From Algoriphagus formosus (GTDB taxonomy: Bacteria; Bacteroidota; Bacteroidia; Cytophagales; Cyclobacteriaceae): a DNA stretch of 64,000 bases. Position 1 is the stretch's first letter. Every line of letters begins with the position of its first letter. The stretch lies in the NCBI RefSeq assembly GCF_002807035.1, contig NZ_NIUC01000002.1, positions 243,477-307,476 of the forward strand. Direction: 5' to 3'. The notes under the pieces were generated by a model. The model did no database searches, had not been told where the DNA came from, and saw only the letters and a program-made list of their open reading frames with translations. Below are positions 8,789 to 17,972 of the stretch, piece by piece. A program made the translations under genes and the position numbers.

Positions 8789-10072
8789 TTATTGCGCTAA
8801 AGTTTTTTCGTAAATCTTAACTAGTCGGGCAGCCACATGCTCCCATTTCAAATTTTTCAACTCCTCACTCCCCAGTTCTTTAAACATCTTAGAAATCCCT
8901 TGGTAATGCAGCAAGGCAAAAGTGGCATCCGCCATGGCATCCACATCCCAATAGTCTATTTTGATGGCATTCTGAAGGACTTCTGCTACCCCAGATTGCT
9001 TGGAAATTACGGTAGGTGTATTATGCCGCACCGCTTCCAAAGGAGCAATTCCAAAAGGCTCCGAAACAGAAGGCATGATATAGACATCTGAAATGGCATA
9101 CATATGGTCCACGTCATCGCCTTTCAGGAATCCTGTAAAGTGAAATTTATGTCCCATGCGCAGTTCTGCCACCCGATCAATCATTCGGTTGAGAAGGTCT
9201 CCTGACCCAGCCATGACAAAGCGTACATTTTCATCCCGATCCAAGACCTTTTTCGCTGCCTCCACAAAGTATTCAGGGCCTTTTTGAAAAGTAATTCTCC
9301 CTAAGAAAGTGACAATTTTCTCTGGTACTTTCTTCTCATATTTTGACTTGATGATGCTGGCATCCAATACGGCATTGTGCAGCACGCTGACTTTTTCCGC
9401 AGGAATTCCGTAGCGACGAATGATCGTATTCTTGGTGAGTTGGCTGACAGCCACGACATGGTCGGCGGCTTCCATACCCGCTTTTTCAATATCAAAAACA
9501 GGCTTATTGACTGATTCACCAGATCGATCATATTCTGTCGCATGCACATGGGCTACTAGTGGTTTTCCACTGATTTCTTTTGCAGCTATACCTGCAGGGA
9601 AAGAAAGCCAGTCATGGGCATGGATGATTTCGTAATCATCGCGATCCCGGGCTATTTGCGCAGCAGTCAAGGCATAGCGACTCACCTCTTCCATGAGGTT
9701 TTTACCATATTTCCCGCTGAACTCATATTTGGTGGTGAAAATACTTTCATCCACATCCGTCCGATCATGAATCGCATAATCGGTAAATTTCTGATACTCT
9801 TCAGGACCCAGATATGGAACCAGAAAACTGGAAACTTCCAGATAGGTCAGGTTTTTCCAGATACTTTTAAACTTCTTTTCCCGATAGTCTATGGTGATAT
9901 CACTGGCATTGACAAAGTCTGCCAATTCCTCCTCATCACCCCAAAGTTTGGGTACTACAAATATCACCTCCTGATTGTGGTGAACCATCCCCTTGACCAA
10001 ACCATAACAGGCAGTACCGAGGCCCCCGGAAATATGCGGCGGGAATTCCCACCCAAACATTAAGACTCTCAT
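8789..10072 (-). CDS. GT4 glycosyltransferase, glycogen synthase-like
   Basis: 427 aa, GT-B fold. The N-terminal domain starts MRVLMFGWEFPPHISGGLGTA, with the glycine-rich acceptor/donor loop of glycogen-synthase-like enzymes. Further motifs are IIHAHDWLSFPAG, the domain linker VTFLGRITFQKGP, and the donor-binding E-x7-E motif in SEPFGIAPLEAVRHN. It uses a nucleotide sugar to extend a glucan. It lies 2 bp from the GH57 gene and 10 bp from the debranching gene, consistent with a glycogen synthase role. Confidence 0.88.
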   Translation of the reverse strand: MRVLMFGWEFPPHISGGLGTACYGLVKGMVHHNQEVIFVVPKLWGDEEELADFVNASDITIDYREKKFKSIWKNLTYLEVSSFLVPYLGPEEYQKFTDYAIHDRTDVDESIFTTKYEFSGKYGKNLMEEVSRYALTAAQIARDRDDYEIIHAHDWLSFPAGIAAKEISGKPLVAHVHATEYDRSGESVNKPVFDIEKAGMEAADHVVAVSQLTKNTIIRRYGIPAEKVSVLHNAVLDASIIKSKYEKKVPEKIVTFLGRITFQKGPEYFVEAAKKVLDRDENVRFVMAGSGDLLNRMIDRVAELRMGHKFHFTGFLKGDDVDHMYAISDVYIMPSVSEPFGIAPLEAVRHNTPTVISKQSGVAEVLQNAIKIDYWDVDAMADATFALLHYQGISKMFKELGSEELKNLKWEHVAARLVKIYEKTLAQ

Positions 10073-10082
10073 GAAAAATAAA

Positions 10083-11999
10083 TTATAGACGTTTTATTAA
10101 ATCCATCATACGCAGCAATTCTCCCACACTCCAAGCTTGTGAAATCGCTCCCTTTGGCCGATGCGGTGCATCTCCATCAAATATCTCTGCTACTGTACCG
10201 ACACCATATTGGGTCATCACTCCATCAAATCCCTGAATAATTTTCTTGATGAAATTTTCACCGGATTTTCCATGAAGCTTCAAATAAGCATCTACAAAAT
10301 GACCCAAAGGCCAGACCCAAACGGTTCCATTGTGATAAGCATTATCACGACTGATCGGATCACCGAAGTAATATCCTTTATAGGCAGGATCATCAGGAGC
10401 AAGCGTCCGAAGTCCTCGATTTGTCAGAAGTTTGGACTTGACTAAGTCAAGCACACTGGCTTTTTGATTTTCATCCAGCATGGAGTATGGCAAGGAAGTC
10501 GCAAAAACCATATTAGGCCGAATAGCCCAATCCTTTTCTCCATCATGAACATAATCCGCCAAATAGCCATTTTCTTCATCCCAAAATTCAGCTAAGAAGG
10601 ATTCTTTGGCTTTCTCTGCCAGCTTGCCATATTCCTGATCCCCGGAAAGCTCCTCATAGAACTTGAGTGCATTGTACCAAAGAGCCTGAATCTCCACAGG
10701 TGAACCGGTTCGAGGGGTCACAGGCCCATCCACCGTGACTGCATCCATCCAAGTCAATGCGACGCCGTCATAGCCTCCGTAGACCAATCCATTATCCATG
10801 ACATGAATATTGAAGTCGGTTCCTTCCCGATATCCATCGATTATGCCTTTTAGCTTATCCAAATATCTTTTTTGGATGGTCTTTTTATCTCCTGTAAAGA
10901 AAATATATTGCTGAAGTGACCAAGAGAACCATAGTGGAGCGTCAATGGAATTCATGTTGGTGAAATCACCACTACCCACGTTGGGGAAAAGCGGTCCCTT
11001 CAGATCGCGGGACATGGTATCCATGATTTCCAGGAAAGTCTCTTTGTCCCCTCGGGCCAAAGTCAATCCGGGTGCAGCCACAAAAGTATCTCGACCCCAC
11101 CAGCCAAACCATGGATATCCTGCGATGATCCGGGTATCCCCTTCTCGCTTTCGGATAAATTGAGTGGCTGAATTAATCAGGCAGTTTTCAAAATTATTTC
11201 GGGGAATTCTACGAGCTACCTCCTTTTCGAAGGCTCGCTGTCGGGTAGCTGGATCAGCCTCTGTCAGACCTGCCGCAAAAATCACGGATTCCCCCTTTTT
11301 GATATCGAATTCAAAGTAACCAGGTACATACAAGTCTTCTTGATAATCATAGCCTCGCTCCCTTTCGATGATGTACTCTAGGTTATTGTACCATTTCGGG
11401 TCAGACTCGAAGGTGTTCTTCTTGGAAAGCTGTAGATACAAGGGATCATATACCGGGTAAAGTTGAAACTTCACACCGTTGGGCACTTTTTCAAAATCCT
11501 TATTTATGTCATTGTTTTCCTTACAAAGGGTATGATAGCCTCGAAAAGCCAAAAAGGGCTGAATTCGAATTTTGGTAGGCGAATGGGCTTCAAGCAAGGT
11601 GTATCGAATCATTACCCGATCCCGATTGGTATCGAGAATCAATTCCTTCTGGAGCAAAACCCCACCGACACGATAAGTCAGTTTCGGTATGGGTTCAGAG
11701 TCAAAATCCTTCAAGTACTTATGCCCTCGTGGATGGTAGTTTCCCGGAAACTTGCTGATGCCCAAGTTGAAACTTGCCCCATGCTGAATAACGGTCTCAT
11801 GGACCGTGGACAGAAAGACATGGTTTTGAGAATCAATCTTTGGCTGAGGAGCCACCAAAAGACCGTGGTATTTCCTTGTGTTACAACCAATTATGGTAGT
11901 GCTTGTATAGGTTCCCGAACGATTGGTACGTATGATTTCCCGGTCAAGGGAATAATTGAGGTTGACTAGTTGGGTCTTGTCAAAATGGATATAACTCAT
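10083..11999 (-). CDS. Amylo-alpha-1,6-glucosidase (GH133 glycogen debranching enzyme)
   Basis: 638 aa. The N-terminal beta-sandwich domain has GCNTRKYHGLLVAP. The C-terminal (alpha/alpha)6 catalytic barrel has GYPWFGWWGRDTFVAAPGLT, and later DAVTVDGPVTPRTGSPVEIQ and the acidic VAEIFDGDAPHRPKGAISQA, all characteristic of the bacterial/archaeal debranching family. It removes alpha-1,6 branches from glycogen. It is the first gene of the operon with the GT4 and GH57 genes, and the whole unit is set for glycogen turnover. Its start is 66 bp or more from the tRNA-side terminator. Confidence 0.92.
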   Translation of the reverse strand: MSYIHFDKTQLVNLNYSLDREIIRTNRSGTYTSTTIIGCNTRKYHGLLVAPQPKIDSQNHVFLSTVHETVIQHGASFNLGISKFPGNYHPRGHKYLKDFDSEPIPKLTYRVGGVLLQKELILDTNRDRVMIRYTLLEAHSPTKIRIQPFLAFRGYHTLCKENNDINKDFEKVPNGVKFQLYPVYDPLYLQLSKKNTFESDPKWYNNLEYIIERERGYDYQEDLYVPGYFEFDIKKGESVIFAAGLTEADPATRQRAFEKEVARRIPRNNFENCLINSATQFIRKREGDTRIIAGYPWFGWWGRDTFVAAPGLTLARGDKETFLEIMDTMSRDLKGPLFPNVGSGDFTNMNSIDAPLWFSWSLQQYIFFTGDKKTIQKRYLDKLKGIIDGYREGTDFNIHVMDNGLVYGGYDGVALTWMDAVTVDGPVTPRTGSPVEIQALWYNALKFYEELSGDQEYGKLAEKAKESFLAEFWDEENGYLADYVHDGEKDWAIRPNMVFATSLPYSMLDENQKASVLDLVKSKLLTNRGLRTLAPDDPAYKGYYFGDPISRDNAYHNGTVWVWPLGHFVDAYLKLHGKSGENFIKKIIQGFDGVMTQYGVGTVAEIFDGDAPHRPKGAISQAWSVGELLRMMDLIKRL

Positions 12000-12059
12000 G
12001 GGTTGAAAAGTTGCTTCCGTTAAAATAGAATATAGAAACGGAAAGAAAAATCAAATGCA

Positions 12060-12090
12060 AAAAAATAAAGGTTATGTTGCCATAACCTTC
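12060..12090 (-). terminator. Terminator after the small ORF
   Basis: Read on the minus strand, AAGGTTATG and CATAACCTT form a stem followed by TATTTTTTT. It closes the transcript coming from the tRNA-His side. Confidence 0.75.
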
Positions 12091-12107
12091 TGATAATCGA
12101 ATCTTTT

Positions 12108-12293
12108 TTAGGAGCGTACAGCTTCTTTTTGAATTTCCTCAAAATTTTTGAGGGACTCCTCAAACTTGACCATGTAATTTCGGACAAGCGAGATATTCAC
12201 CGGTTTCACCACCGGGAATTTCGGTGAGTTTTTAAACAATGTAAACATCTGAAGTTGGTTTAGTTTGTCGATTTGCACCAAATCCTGTGCCAA
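12108..12293 (-). CDS. Small protein of unknown function
   Basis: Up to 61 codons from a TTG at 12293. The first ATG is at residue 17 (MFTLFKNSPKFPVVKP), giving about 45 aa. The sequence is amphipathic and charged (VRNYMVKFEESLKNFEEIQ), compatible with two short helices. It lies between the terminator of tRNA-His and a strong terminator of its own, which argues that the segment is transcribed and translated. I do not recognise it. The start is uncertain and the frame could be non-coding. Confidence 0.4.
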   Translation of the reverse strand: MAQDLVQIDKLNQLQMFTLFKNSPKFPVVKPVNISLVRNYMVKFEESLKNFEEIQKEAVRS

Positions 12294-12312
12294 AGTACTG
12301 AGGATTAAAAGG

Positions 12313-12338
12313 AAAACCCCTCAAAATGAGGGGTTTTA
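12313..12338 (-). terminator. Terminator after tRNA-His
   Basis: On the minus strand AAAACCCCTCA pairs with TGAGGGGTTTT around a very short loop, immediately after the tRNA. Confidence 0.8.
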
Positions 12339-12340
12339 GG

Positions 12341-12415
12341 GGTGAAAGACCGGGTTCGAACCGGCGACCTCTGGTGCCACAAACCAGCGCTCTAACCAGC
12401 TGAGCTACAATCACC
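12341..12415 (-). tRNA. tRNA-His (GTG), no encoded CCA
   Basis: On the minus strand: the extra G-1 typical of tRNA-His, acceptor GTGATTG, D-arm GCTC/GAGC, anticodon arm CTGGT-TTGTGGC-ACCAG (anticodon GTG), variable loop AGGTC, T-arm GCCGG-TTCGAAC-CCGGT, and 3' acceptor strand CTTTCAC with discriminator C. The acceptor stem has two adjacent T-T mismatches (5-68 and 6-67), which is unusual. The CCA end is not encoded, as is common in Bacteroidota. Confidence 0.9.
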
Positions 12416-12453
12416 ATTTGATAATCTTCGAGAACTTTTTCTCAATCGGATGG

Positions 12454-12485
12454 CAAAGGTAGACAGAAGTCCCTTTTTGCGCAAG
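12454..12485 (-). promoter_or_regulatory. Probable Bacteroidota-type promoter of tRNA-His
   Basis: On the minus strand TACCTTTG (12461-12454) matches the -7 consensus TAnnTTTG, with CTTG (12485-12482) 20 bases upstream as the -33 element. The box lies 38 bases before the tRNA. Confidence 0.5.
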
Positions 12486-12603
12486 AATCATCCCGAAATT
12501 ATTTTTAGAAATTGAGGAAAAAATCATAGGCATCCCGTCTCCACATTACAAGACCATTGATACACTGAAGGAATAGACCCGAAAAGTTCCAAGTCGTAAT
12601 CGC

Positions 12604-12611
12604 TATATTTG
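12604..12611 (+). promoter_or_regulatory. -7 promoter element of the DEAD-box helicase gene
   Basis: TATATTTG is a perfect match to the Bacteroidota -7 consensus, 40 bp before the start codon. No clear -33 TTTG is seen at the expected distance. Confidence 0.45.
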
Positions 12612-12650
12612 CACAATATTTAATCTTTTCTCCTTCCAAACCCAACCATC

Positions 12651-14000
12651 ATGGCCGAGCAGGCAATCAATTTTGAGGCATTTAAACTGAATAAGCAGCT
12701 ACTTAATGCGATCGCAGAGGCAGGCTACAGCACTCCTACCGCTATTCAGGAGAAGGCTATTCCGCTTGGCTTGGCAGGTCATGATGTATTGGGAATTGCG
12801 CAGACAGGTACCGGAAAAACCGCTGCCTACGTGCTTCCCATCCTGATGAAAATCAAGTATGCCCAAGGCATGCATCCACGGGCTATGGTCCTTGCTCCTA
12901 CTCGGGAGCTCGTCATGCAGATCGAGGCAGTCTGCAAAGATTTGGGAAAATACACCGACCTACGCGTAGTCTGTCTTTATGGTGGATTGGGACCAAAAAC
13001 CCAAATCGAGCAGATTGAAGCCGGAGTGGATTTGATTATCGCGACACCGGGCCGATTCATGGATTTGTATAAGAAGGGCGTCATCCTGACTCGGGAATTG
13101 AAAACCATGGTCCTAGATGAGGCGGATAAAATGCTGGATATGGGATTCCTACCGCAGATTCGGGCTATTTTGGAAATTATCCCAGTGAAGCGTCAAAATC
13201 TACTTTTCTCAGCGACTTTCTCAGATAAGGTGGAGCGACTTTCTGCCGAGTTTCTTGAATTTCCAGAGCGCGTCGAAATCACACCCTCTGCCACCACTGC
13301 GGAGACTATCGCTCAAGTCAAGTATTTCGTACCTAACATGAGGACGAAAATCAACCTGCTGGAACACTTGCTCGAAAACGAGGAAATCAACCGAGCCATC
13401 ATTTTTACCCGAAGCCGGAAAAATGCCGAGGAAGTATCCAGCTTTCTACTGCGGAAAAAGGTGGGCGAAGTACGCGTCATTCACGCCAATAAAGGGCAAA
13501 ACACCCGAATCAACTCCATGGAGGATTTCAAAGCTGGAGATGTGCGACTTTTAGTTGCGACAGATGTGGCCTCCAGAGGCTTGGATGTGACGATGGTTTC
13601 CCATGTGATCAATTTTGATGTGCCCTTGATCTATGAAGACTATGTGCATCGAATCGGCCGAACCGGAAGAGCAGAAAATGAAGGGAAAGCCATTACTTTC
13701 ATCAATCCGGCAGAAGTCTGGCATTTTGAAAAAATCGAAGAATTGATCCGCATGGATGTACCTGAGGTAACGATTCCCAAATCTGTGAAAATCACCGAAA
13801 CACCTTTTGCAGAGCAGCAGATTTATGCTCGTGAATTGGATAAGCTCAAGCAAAGAGAAAACCCCGATTACAAAGGAGCTTTTCATGAAAAGAAAGCCAA
13901 ACCCAAGCGAAATATCGGAAAAGGTGAAAAAGTAAAAGCGAAGAAATCCGGAAAGAAAAAGAATAGGAATCAGTTGAAGACGAAGAATAGGAAGAATTAG
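12651..14000 (+). CDS. DEAD-box ATP-dependent RNA helicase (RhlE/DeaD type)
   Basis: 449 aa with all superfamily 2 motifs: Q motif GYSTPTAIQEKAI, I AQTGTGKT, Ia PTRELV, Ib TPGR, II DEAD, III SAT, V ATDVASRGLDV and VI HRIGRTGRA. The last 60 residues are a Lys/Arg-rich tail (KAKPKRNIGKGEKVKAKK) that binds RNA non-specifically in this family. Such helicases unwind structured RNA during ribosome assembly and mRNA decay, especially in the cold. It is a single gene, divergent from tRNA-His. Confidence 0.95.
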   Translation: MAEQAINFEAFKLNKQLLNAIAEAGYSTPTAIQEKAIPLGLAGHDVLGIAQTGTGKTAAYVLPILMKIKYAQGMHPRAMVLAPTRELVMQIEAVCKDLGKYTDLRVVCLYGGLGPKTQIEQIEAGVDLIIATPGRFMDLYKKGVILTRELKTMVLDEADKMLDMGFLPQIRAILEIIPVKRQNLLFSATFSDKVERLSAEFLEFPERVEITPSATTAETIAQVKYFVPNMRTKINLLEHLLENEEINRAIIFTRSRKNAEEVSSFLLRKKVGEVRVIHANKGQNTRINSMEDFKAGDVRLLVATDVASRGLDVTMVSHVINFDVPLIYEDYVHRIGRTGRAENEGKAITFINPAEVWHFEKIEELIRMDVPEVTIPKSVKITETPFAEQQIYARELDKLKQRENPDYKGAFHEKKAKPKRNIGKGEKVKAKKSGKKKNRNQLKTKNRKN

Positions 14001-14007
14001 AACGCAC

Positions 14008-14034
14008 TTAGTTAAAAAAGACTAATTTTTTTTT
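14008..14034 (+). terminator. Weak terminator after the helicase gene
   Basis: TTAGT and ACTAA form a 5-bp stem around an A-rich loop, followed by nine T. Confidence 0.45.
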
Positions 14035-14063
14035 AGTGAAACCACCTTTCATTATTTAGCAAT

Positions 14064-15179
14064 ATGAAAAGGCTCCTTAGTATCATTCAGGTAGTTATTT
14101 GGTTTTTCTCTTGTCAGCCATCGCAGGAGGAAGAACTCCCGATCAAATACTCGATTGAAACCATTAAAATCCCTATTTCTTCAGAACAATTAAACTCTTA
14201 TCAAATCCAATCAAATTTCTCTCTAAACGAGAAACCGGTCCTTGTCAGCTATAATGACAAAAGGCATAGCTTAGATTTTTTTAACCTAGATCATGAAGAA
14301 TCGATAACATCAAAAAATTTGGATTCCGACGGACCTAATGGAATTGGAAAGATTGAGTCAATTTTTGTTCAATCTTCAGATTCCATTTTCGTCTACGAAT
14401 TAGGTAAACTTCATCTTTTAAATGGTGATTTGAGTAAAAAGCAATCTTGGGACCTATTTCAGATTTATGGCGATTTGAACTTAGGAATTCCTCAGTGTAA
14501 TTTTTATTTCAAATTATACTATGATTCAGAACGCCAATCCGTGTATTTTTTTATGAATCAAATGGGAGTAAGCCTATTGGAAATAGCTGAGTTACCGTTG
14601 ATGACTTCTTTGAATCTAGAGACTAATGAAGTAAATGTACTTCCCATCTACCATTCAGAATATTTTAAATCTGTTGCGGGCCAGGTAGGATTTATGACCT
14701 ATTTGGGCTTTTATGGGAAACTTGATAATCAATTGATTTTCAATTACCAGTATGAGTCAACGATTTATGGGTTTCAATTGAATGATGAAAAATTGTCTAC
14801 CACTTCAAGTTCTAAGGTGAAGTTTGTGCCCAGTACTCCTCAAACCAACGATCCTCAAGCCTATGATCAGCATGCCATTGAAAACCCACATTTTTTATCA
14901 CCAATTCCTGATCCATGGAGAAACTTGATTTACAGTATTGTTTGGGATAGCCCAGATGCTAATTCTTACAAAACCTACTTGGATAAAAGCCAGATTTTGA
15001 GAGTCTTTGATGAAAATTTAGAGCTAATCCAGACTGTCCCTCTTCCAGACCGCACTTACCAAATTAACAATTGGTTTGTCAATGAAAATGGACTTTATCT
15101 CAATAAAGCTCACCCAGGAGACTCTCTTTTAAATGAGGATTTTTTGATGTTTGACGTATTTAAGTTTAAAGTAAATTAA
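14064..15179 (+). CDS. DUF4221-like beta-propeller lipoprotein
   Basis: 371 aa. The N-terminus MKRLLSIIQVVIWFFSC is a lipoprotein signal, with Cys17 as the probable lipid anchor. The body alternates short strands typical of the six- or seven-bladed DUF4221 propellers of Cytophagales (HSLDFFNL, then LDSDGPNGIGKIESIFVQSSDSIFVYE). No function is established for the family. The next gene starts 2 bp after its stop, so the two are translated together. The fold assignment is moderately sure. Confidence 0.65.
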   Translation: MKRLLSIIQVVIWFFSCQPSQEEELPIKYSIETIKIPISSEQLNSYQIQSNFSLNEKPVLVSYNDKRHSLDFFNLDHEESITSKNLDSDGPNGIGKIESIFVQSSDSIFVYELGKLHLLNGDLSKKQSWDLFQIYGDLNLGIPQCNFYFKLYYDSERQSVYFFMNQMGVSLLEIAELPLMTSLNLETNEVNVLPIYHSEYFKSVAGQVGFMTYLGFYGKLDNQLIFNYQYESTIYGFQLNDEKLSTTSSSKVKFVPSTPQTNDPQAYDQHAIENPHFLSPIPDPWRNLIYSIVWDSPDANSYKTYLDKSQILRVFDENLELIQTVPLPDRTYQINNWFVNENGLYLNKAHPGDSLLNEDFLMFDVFKFKVN

Positions 15180-15181
15180 TC

Positions 15182-16315
15182 ATGAGTCTTTTTGGTTTCA
15201 TATTCCTTTTATCTTTTGGTCATTCAGATTGGATAGAAGTTCCCTTGGATCATGAAGACCCCTATTCCATAAAAGTCAAAATTGAATATTCTATTCAACA
15301 ACCTTTTGACTCTAAAAAGAAAACTATCATTACTCATGCTGATCCACTTGATGATTATTTAGGATTAGGTGACTTGATAGAATTGGAATTTACCGGATTC
15401 AATCTGATAAAAATCCATGGAAGGTATTCCTCCCCTTATTTGAACCAATTTATTGAAGAAAACACCGGTATAGAATCTGATAAAAAATATCTCTGGTTAA
15501 GTCGAGGTCAAATCATCAAAGATATAGAAGTGGTCCGAAAAGAAATTTTAGGGGATGATTCAGCAATTTTAATCGGGTTTGGAAGTGGTGCAGGCCTTAT
15601 TCACTACTATCTTCATGAATTTCCAAATAATGTAGAAAAGGTGGTTAGTTTAAATCCACTGCTTCTAGACATTCCAAAAAATCTAAGCTTTTGGGATCTT
15701 TTAGAAGGGTTTGATTCAATTTTCAAAGAATACTCAACTGATCAAATTGTAAGATTCTCAATTACATCTTCTGAACCTTACTTTTTTATGGACAAGCCTA
15801 TTCGAGATAGTTTGCTAGAATCGAGAATTAAAGAATTTGTAAAAACTTCTTTTTCAGAAAGTCAAAAAGAAATAAGTCTAGGATTAGAAGCAAGAGCTTT
15901 TGAGCATTATTTGGATATTGGAATCTATGATTTAGGGCCATTTGGCCATTTTTTGGGCTTACTCTCTTCAAGTCTAAGATCGAATACAATGTCTTTGGAA
16001 TACTTCAACGGGACAAATTACGATCGTGGAAAAGCATATTCCTCCAAAATAATTTTGGTGGGTGGGGTTTACAATTTGCTTTTAGACCCTAAATCATTTG
16101 ATGTTATTGGAGAGTTTTACCCCAACGCTTCTGTACATTACCTTAGAGATGGGTATGATTTTTCGGAAACTCGAAAGCGCAGAATATGGGAAGCATTGAT
16201 TTCTAGTTTATGCTCAGATGATGTTTCGACTAAGATTGAAATGTTTAAGTTATTGCAAGAACATGAATTACTATTTCAGGAAAAAAATTACAATTCTATC
16301 CGAGTAGGAAAGTAA
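15182..16315 (+). CDS. Exported alpha/beta-hydrolase-like protein, possibly inactive
   Basis: 377 aa. A short hydrophobic N-terminus (SLFGFIFLLSFGHS) may be an uncleaved or weak signal. WIEVPLDHEDPYSIKVKIEYS resembles the start of S33-type secreted peptidases. The nucleophile-elbow region reads ILIGFGSGAGLIHYY, in which Ser is flanked by Gly at -1 and +1 and not by the usual G-x-S-x-G, and I cannot find a convincing catalytic His near the C-terminus. It is therefore either a divergent hydrolase or a binding protein derived from one. It forms a two-gene unit with the DUF4221 lipoprotein and ends at a shared bidirectional terminator. Confidence 0.5.
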   Translation: MSLFGFIFLLSFGHSDWIEVPLDHEDPYSIKVKIEYSIQQPFDSKKKTIITHADPLDDYLGLGDLIELEFTGFNLIKIHGRYSSPYLNQFIEENTGIESDKKYLWLSRGQIIKDIEVVRKEILGDDSAILIGFGSGAGLIHYYLHEFPNNVEKVVSLNPLLLDIPKNLSFWDLLEGFDSIFKEYSTDQIVRFSITSSEPYFFMDKPIRDSLLESRIKEFVKTSFSESQKEISLGLEARAFEHYLDIGIYDLGPFGHFLGLLSSSLRSNTMSLEYFNGTNYDRGKAYSSKIILVGGVYNLLLDPKSFDVIGEFYPNASVHYLRDGYDFSETRKRRIWEALISSLCSDDVSTKIEMFKLLQEHELLFQEKNYNSIRVGK

Positions 16316-16341
16316 AAAAGGGTCTCAGCTGAGACCCTTTT
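16316..16341. terminator. Bidirectional terminator
   Basis: A perfect 26-bp palindrome from AAAAGGGTCTCAG to CTGAGACCCTTTT between two convergent genes, with A/T runs on both sides. Confidence 0.85.
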
Positions 16342-16347
16342 CCAATC

Positions 16348-17844
16348 TTATCGCTCTCCGCGAGTGTTCGTTCCATCTACTCGAGTTCGCTTTTCTCTAT
16401 TTGCCAAATCCCAAGCTGTGTGAAAAATCAAATGCGCCCGCTTGGTCATCAGTGGGAATTCGATTTTATCAACTGTATCGGTCACCTGATGGTAATCATC
16501 ATGCACACCGTTGAAGAAGAAGATCACCGGAATATCAAACTTCGCAAAGTTGTAGTGATCTGATCGATAGTAGAATCGATTTGGATCATCCTCAGCATCA
16601 TATCGATAGTCCAAGATCAAGTCTGTGTAGGTGATATTATTGTACTCGTTGATTTTCTTCAAATCGGTAGAAAGCATCTCCGAACCAATCACATATACAT
16701 AGTCCTTGTTCTCAGCATCCTGATATTCGTAGTCAATACGGCCTACCATATCGATGTTGATGTTATTCACAGTATTGGCGATCGGGAATATTGGGTTTTC
16801 AGAATAATACTGAGACCCCAGCAAGCCTTTTTCTTCACCAGTCACATTCAAAAAGAGGATAGATCTTCTAGGTCGATGACCTTCTTTGGCTGCAGTAGCA
16901 AAAGCTTCGGCAATTTCCATCACAGAAACAGTCCCTGAACCGTCATCATCTGCACCATTGAATATTTCGCCGGTAGAACTCACACCCACGTGATCATAGT
17001 GTGAAGAAATTACAAATACTTCTTCTTTCTTATCAGTTCCTTCCAAAAAGCCCAAGACATTGTATGCTTCTACTGGAGTCACGCTTTTTTGCACTTGGTA
17101 GGACGCTTTTTGGGACTTGATGGACTCAGGACTGGACTTTGCAGCTTCCTTGAGCTCCTCCACCGGAGTTTCAAAAAACTCTCCCATTTTATCAGAACTC
17201 ACCAAGAAGATAGGTCGCTGTTCGATTTCACGCTCAAATCCAATTCTACCTCTTCCGGAAAGCGTCTTGTATCGGTTGGCGATACGGTCAAAGTTAGCCT
17301 GACCTTCCATGCTGACGATTACCACACCGGCAGCTCCAGCATCCATCACTTTAGCCACTAAGCTATTGCTTCGCTCACCTACAGCCCAAATCCCGACTAG
17401 TTTTTCACTTACATCTACTTTGGCAAGGTTTTCATCATTGGCAAGACCCAAGAAAACCAAATCCGTTTTGGAGGCTTTTTTCATGTCTCCATCACCGATA
17501 AAAACAAAATCCTCGTTTTCAACCAAGTTGGACTTACCCACTTTCAAGCTGACCTTTTCGAATTTAGCACTCACCAAAGGCACCTGCTGAAAATAGCTTC
17601 CATCTACCGGGCCAGTCAGCCCCAGTTCTTTGTAAAAATCAGCCAAATAATTGGCAGCAATCAGCCCTTCAGGCGAACCCGTATCCCGGCCTCTCATTTC
17701 ATCGGAAGCCAAGAAAGTAAGGTACTCTTCCAAATCAGCCTCAGTGATCGTGTTGGCATATTTTACCTGCACGGGATTCTGCGCAAAAGAGCCCCAGGAA
17801 ATCCCCAAAGCCAGTGCAGAAGTCAGTAGAAATCGTTTATTCAT
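16348..17844 (-). CDS. Secreted M28-family zinc aminopeptidase with PA domain
   Basis: 498 aa from ATG at 17844, chosen because MNKRFLLTSALALGISWGSFAQ is a clean signal peptide; an upstream ATG at 17880 would add 12 polar residues. A PA-type insert sits at about 130-250 (GVVIVSMEG). The di-zinc ligands of M28 peptidases are seen in order: His in SHYDHVG, bridging Asp in NGADDDGSG, Glu-Glu in VTGEEKGLLGS, Asp in NINIDMVGR and His in YYRSDHYNF. It probably cleaves N-terminal residues from peptides in the periplasm or outside the cell. Confidence 0.92.
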   Translation of the reverse strand: MNKRFLLTSALALGISWGSFAQNPVQVKYANTITEADLEEYLTFLASDEMRGRDTGSPEGLIAANYLADFYKELGLTGPVDGSYFQQVPLVSAKFEKVSLKVGKSNLVENEDFVFIGDGDMKKASKTDLVFLGLANDENLAKVDVSEKLVGIWAVGERSNSLVAKVMDAGAAGVVIVSMEGQANFDRIANRYKTLSGRGRIGFEREIEQRPIFLVSSDKMGEFFETPVEELKEAAKSSPESIKSQKASYQVQKSVTPVEAYNVLGFLEGTDKKEEVFVISSHYDHVGVSSTGEIFNGADDDGSGTVSVMEIAEAFATAAKEGHRPRRSILFLNVTGEEKGLLGSQYYSENPIFPIANTVNNINIDMVGRIDYEYQDAENKDYVYVIGSEMLSTDLKKINEYNNITYTDLILDYRYDAEDDPNRFYYRSDHYNFAKFDIPVIFFFNGVHDDYHQVTDTVDKIEFPLMTKRAHLIFHTAWDLANREKRTRVDGTNTRGER

Positions 17845-17972
17845 TTGTTTATTTTTTATTTTGATCGCTAAGCTAGACATTTTTTTATCCTATCGGTAAA
17901 CCGTTTACACGAAAGGGGTGTTGAGGAGGTGAATTTCTGTCTGTTAAGTAAAGATTATCCCTTGATAAATTG

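Noticed and set aside
9614..10063. Long plus-strand frame opposite the GT4 gene
   Set aside because: Antisense shadow of a well-supported gene; no recognisable domain and poor amino-acid make-up.
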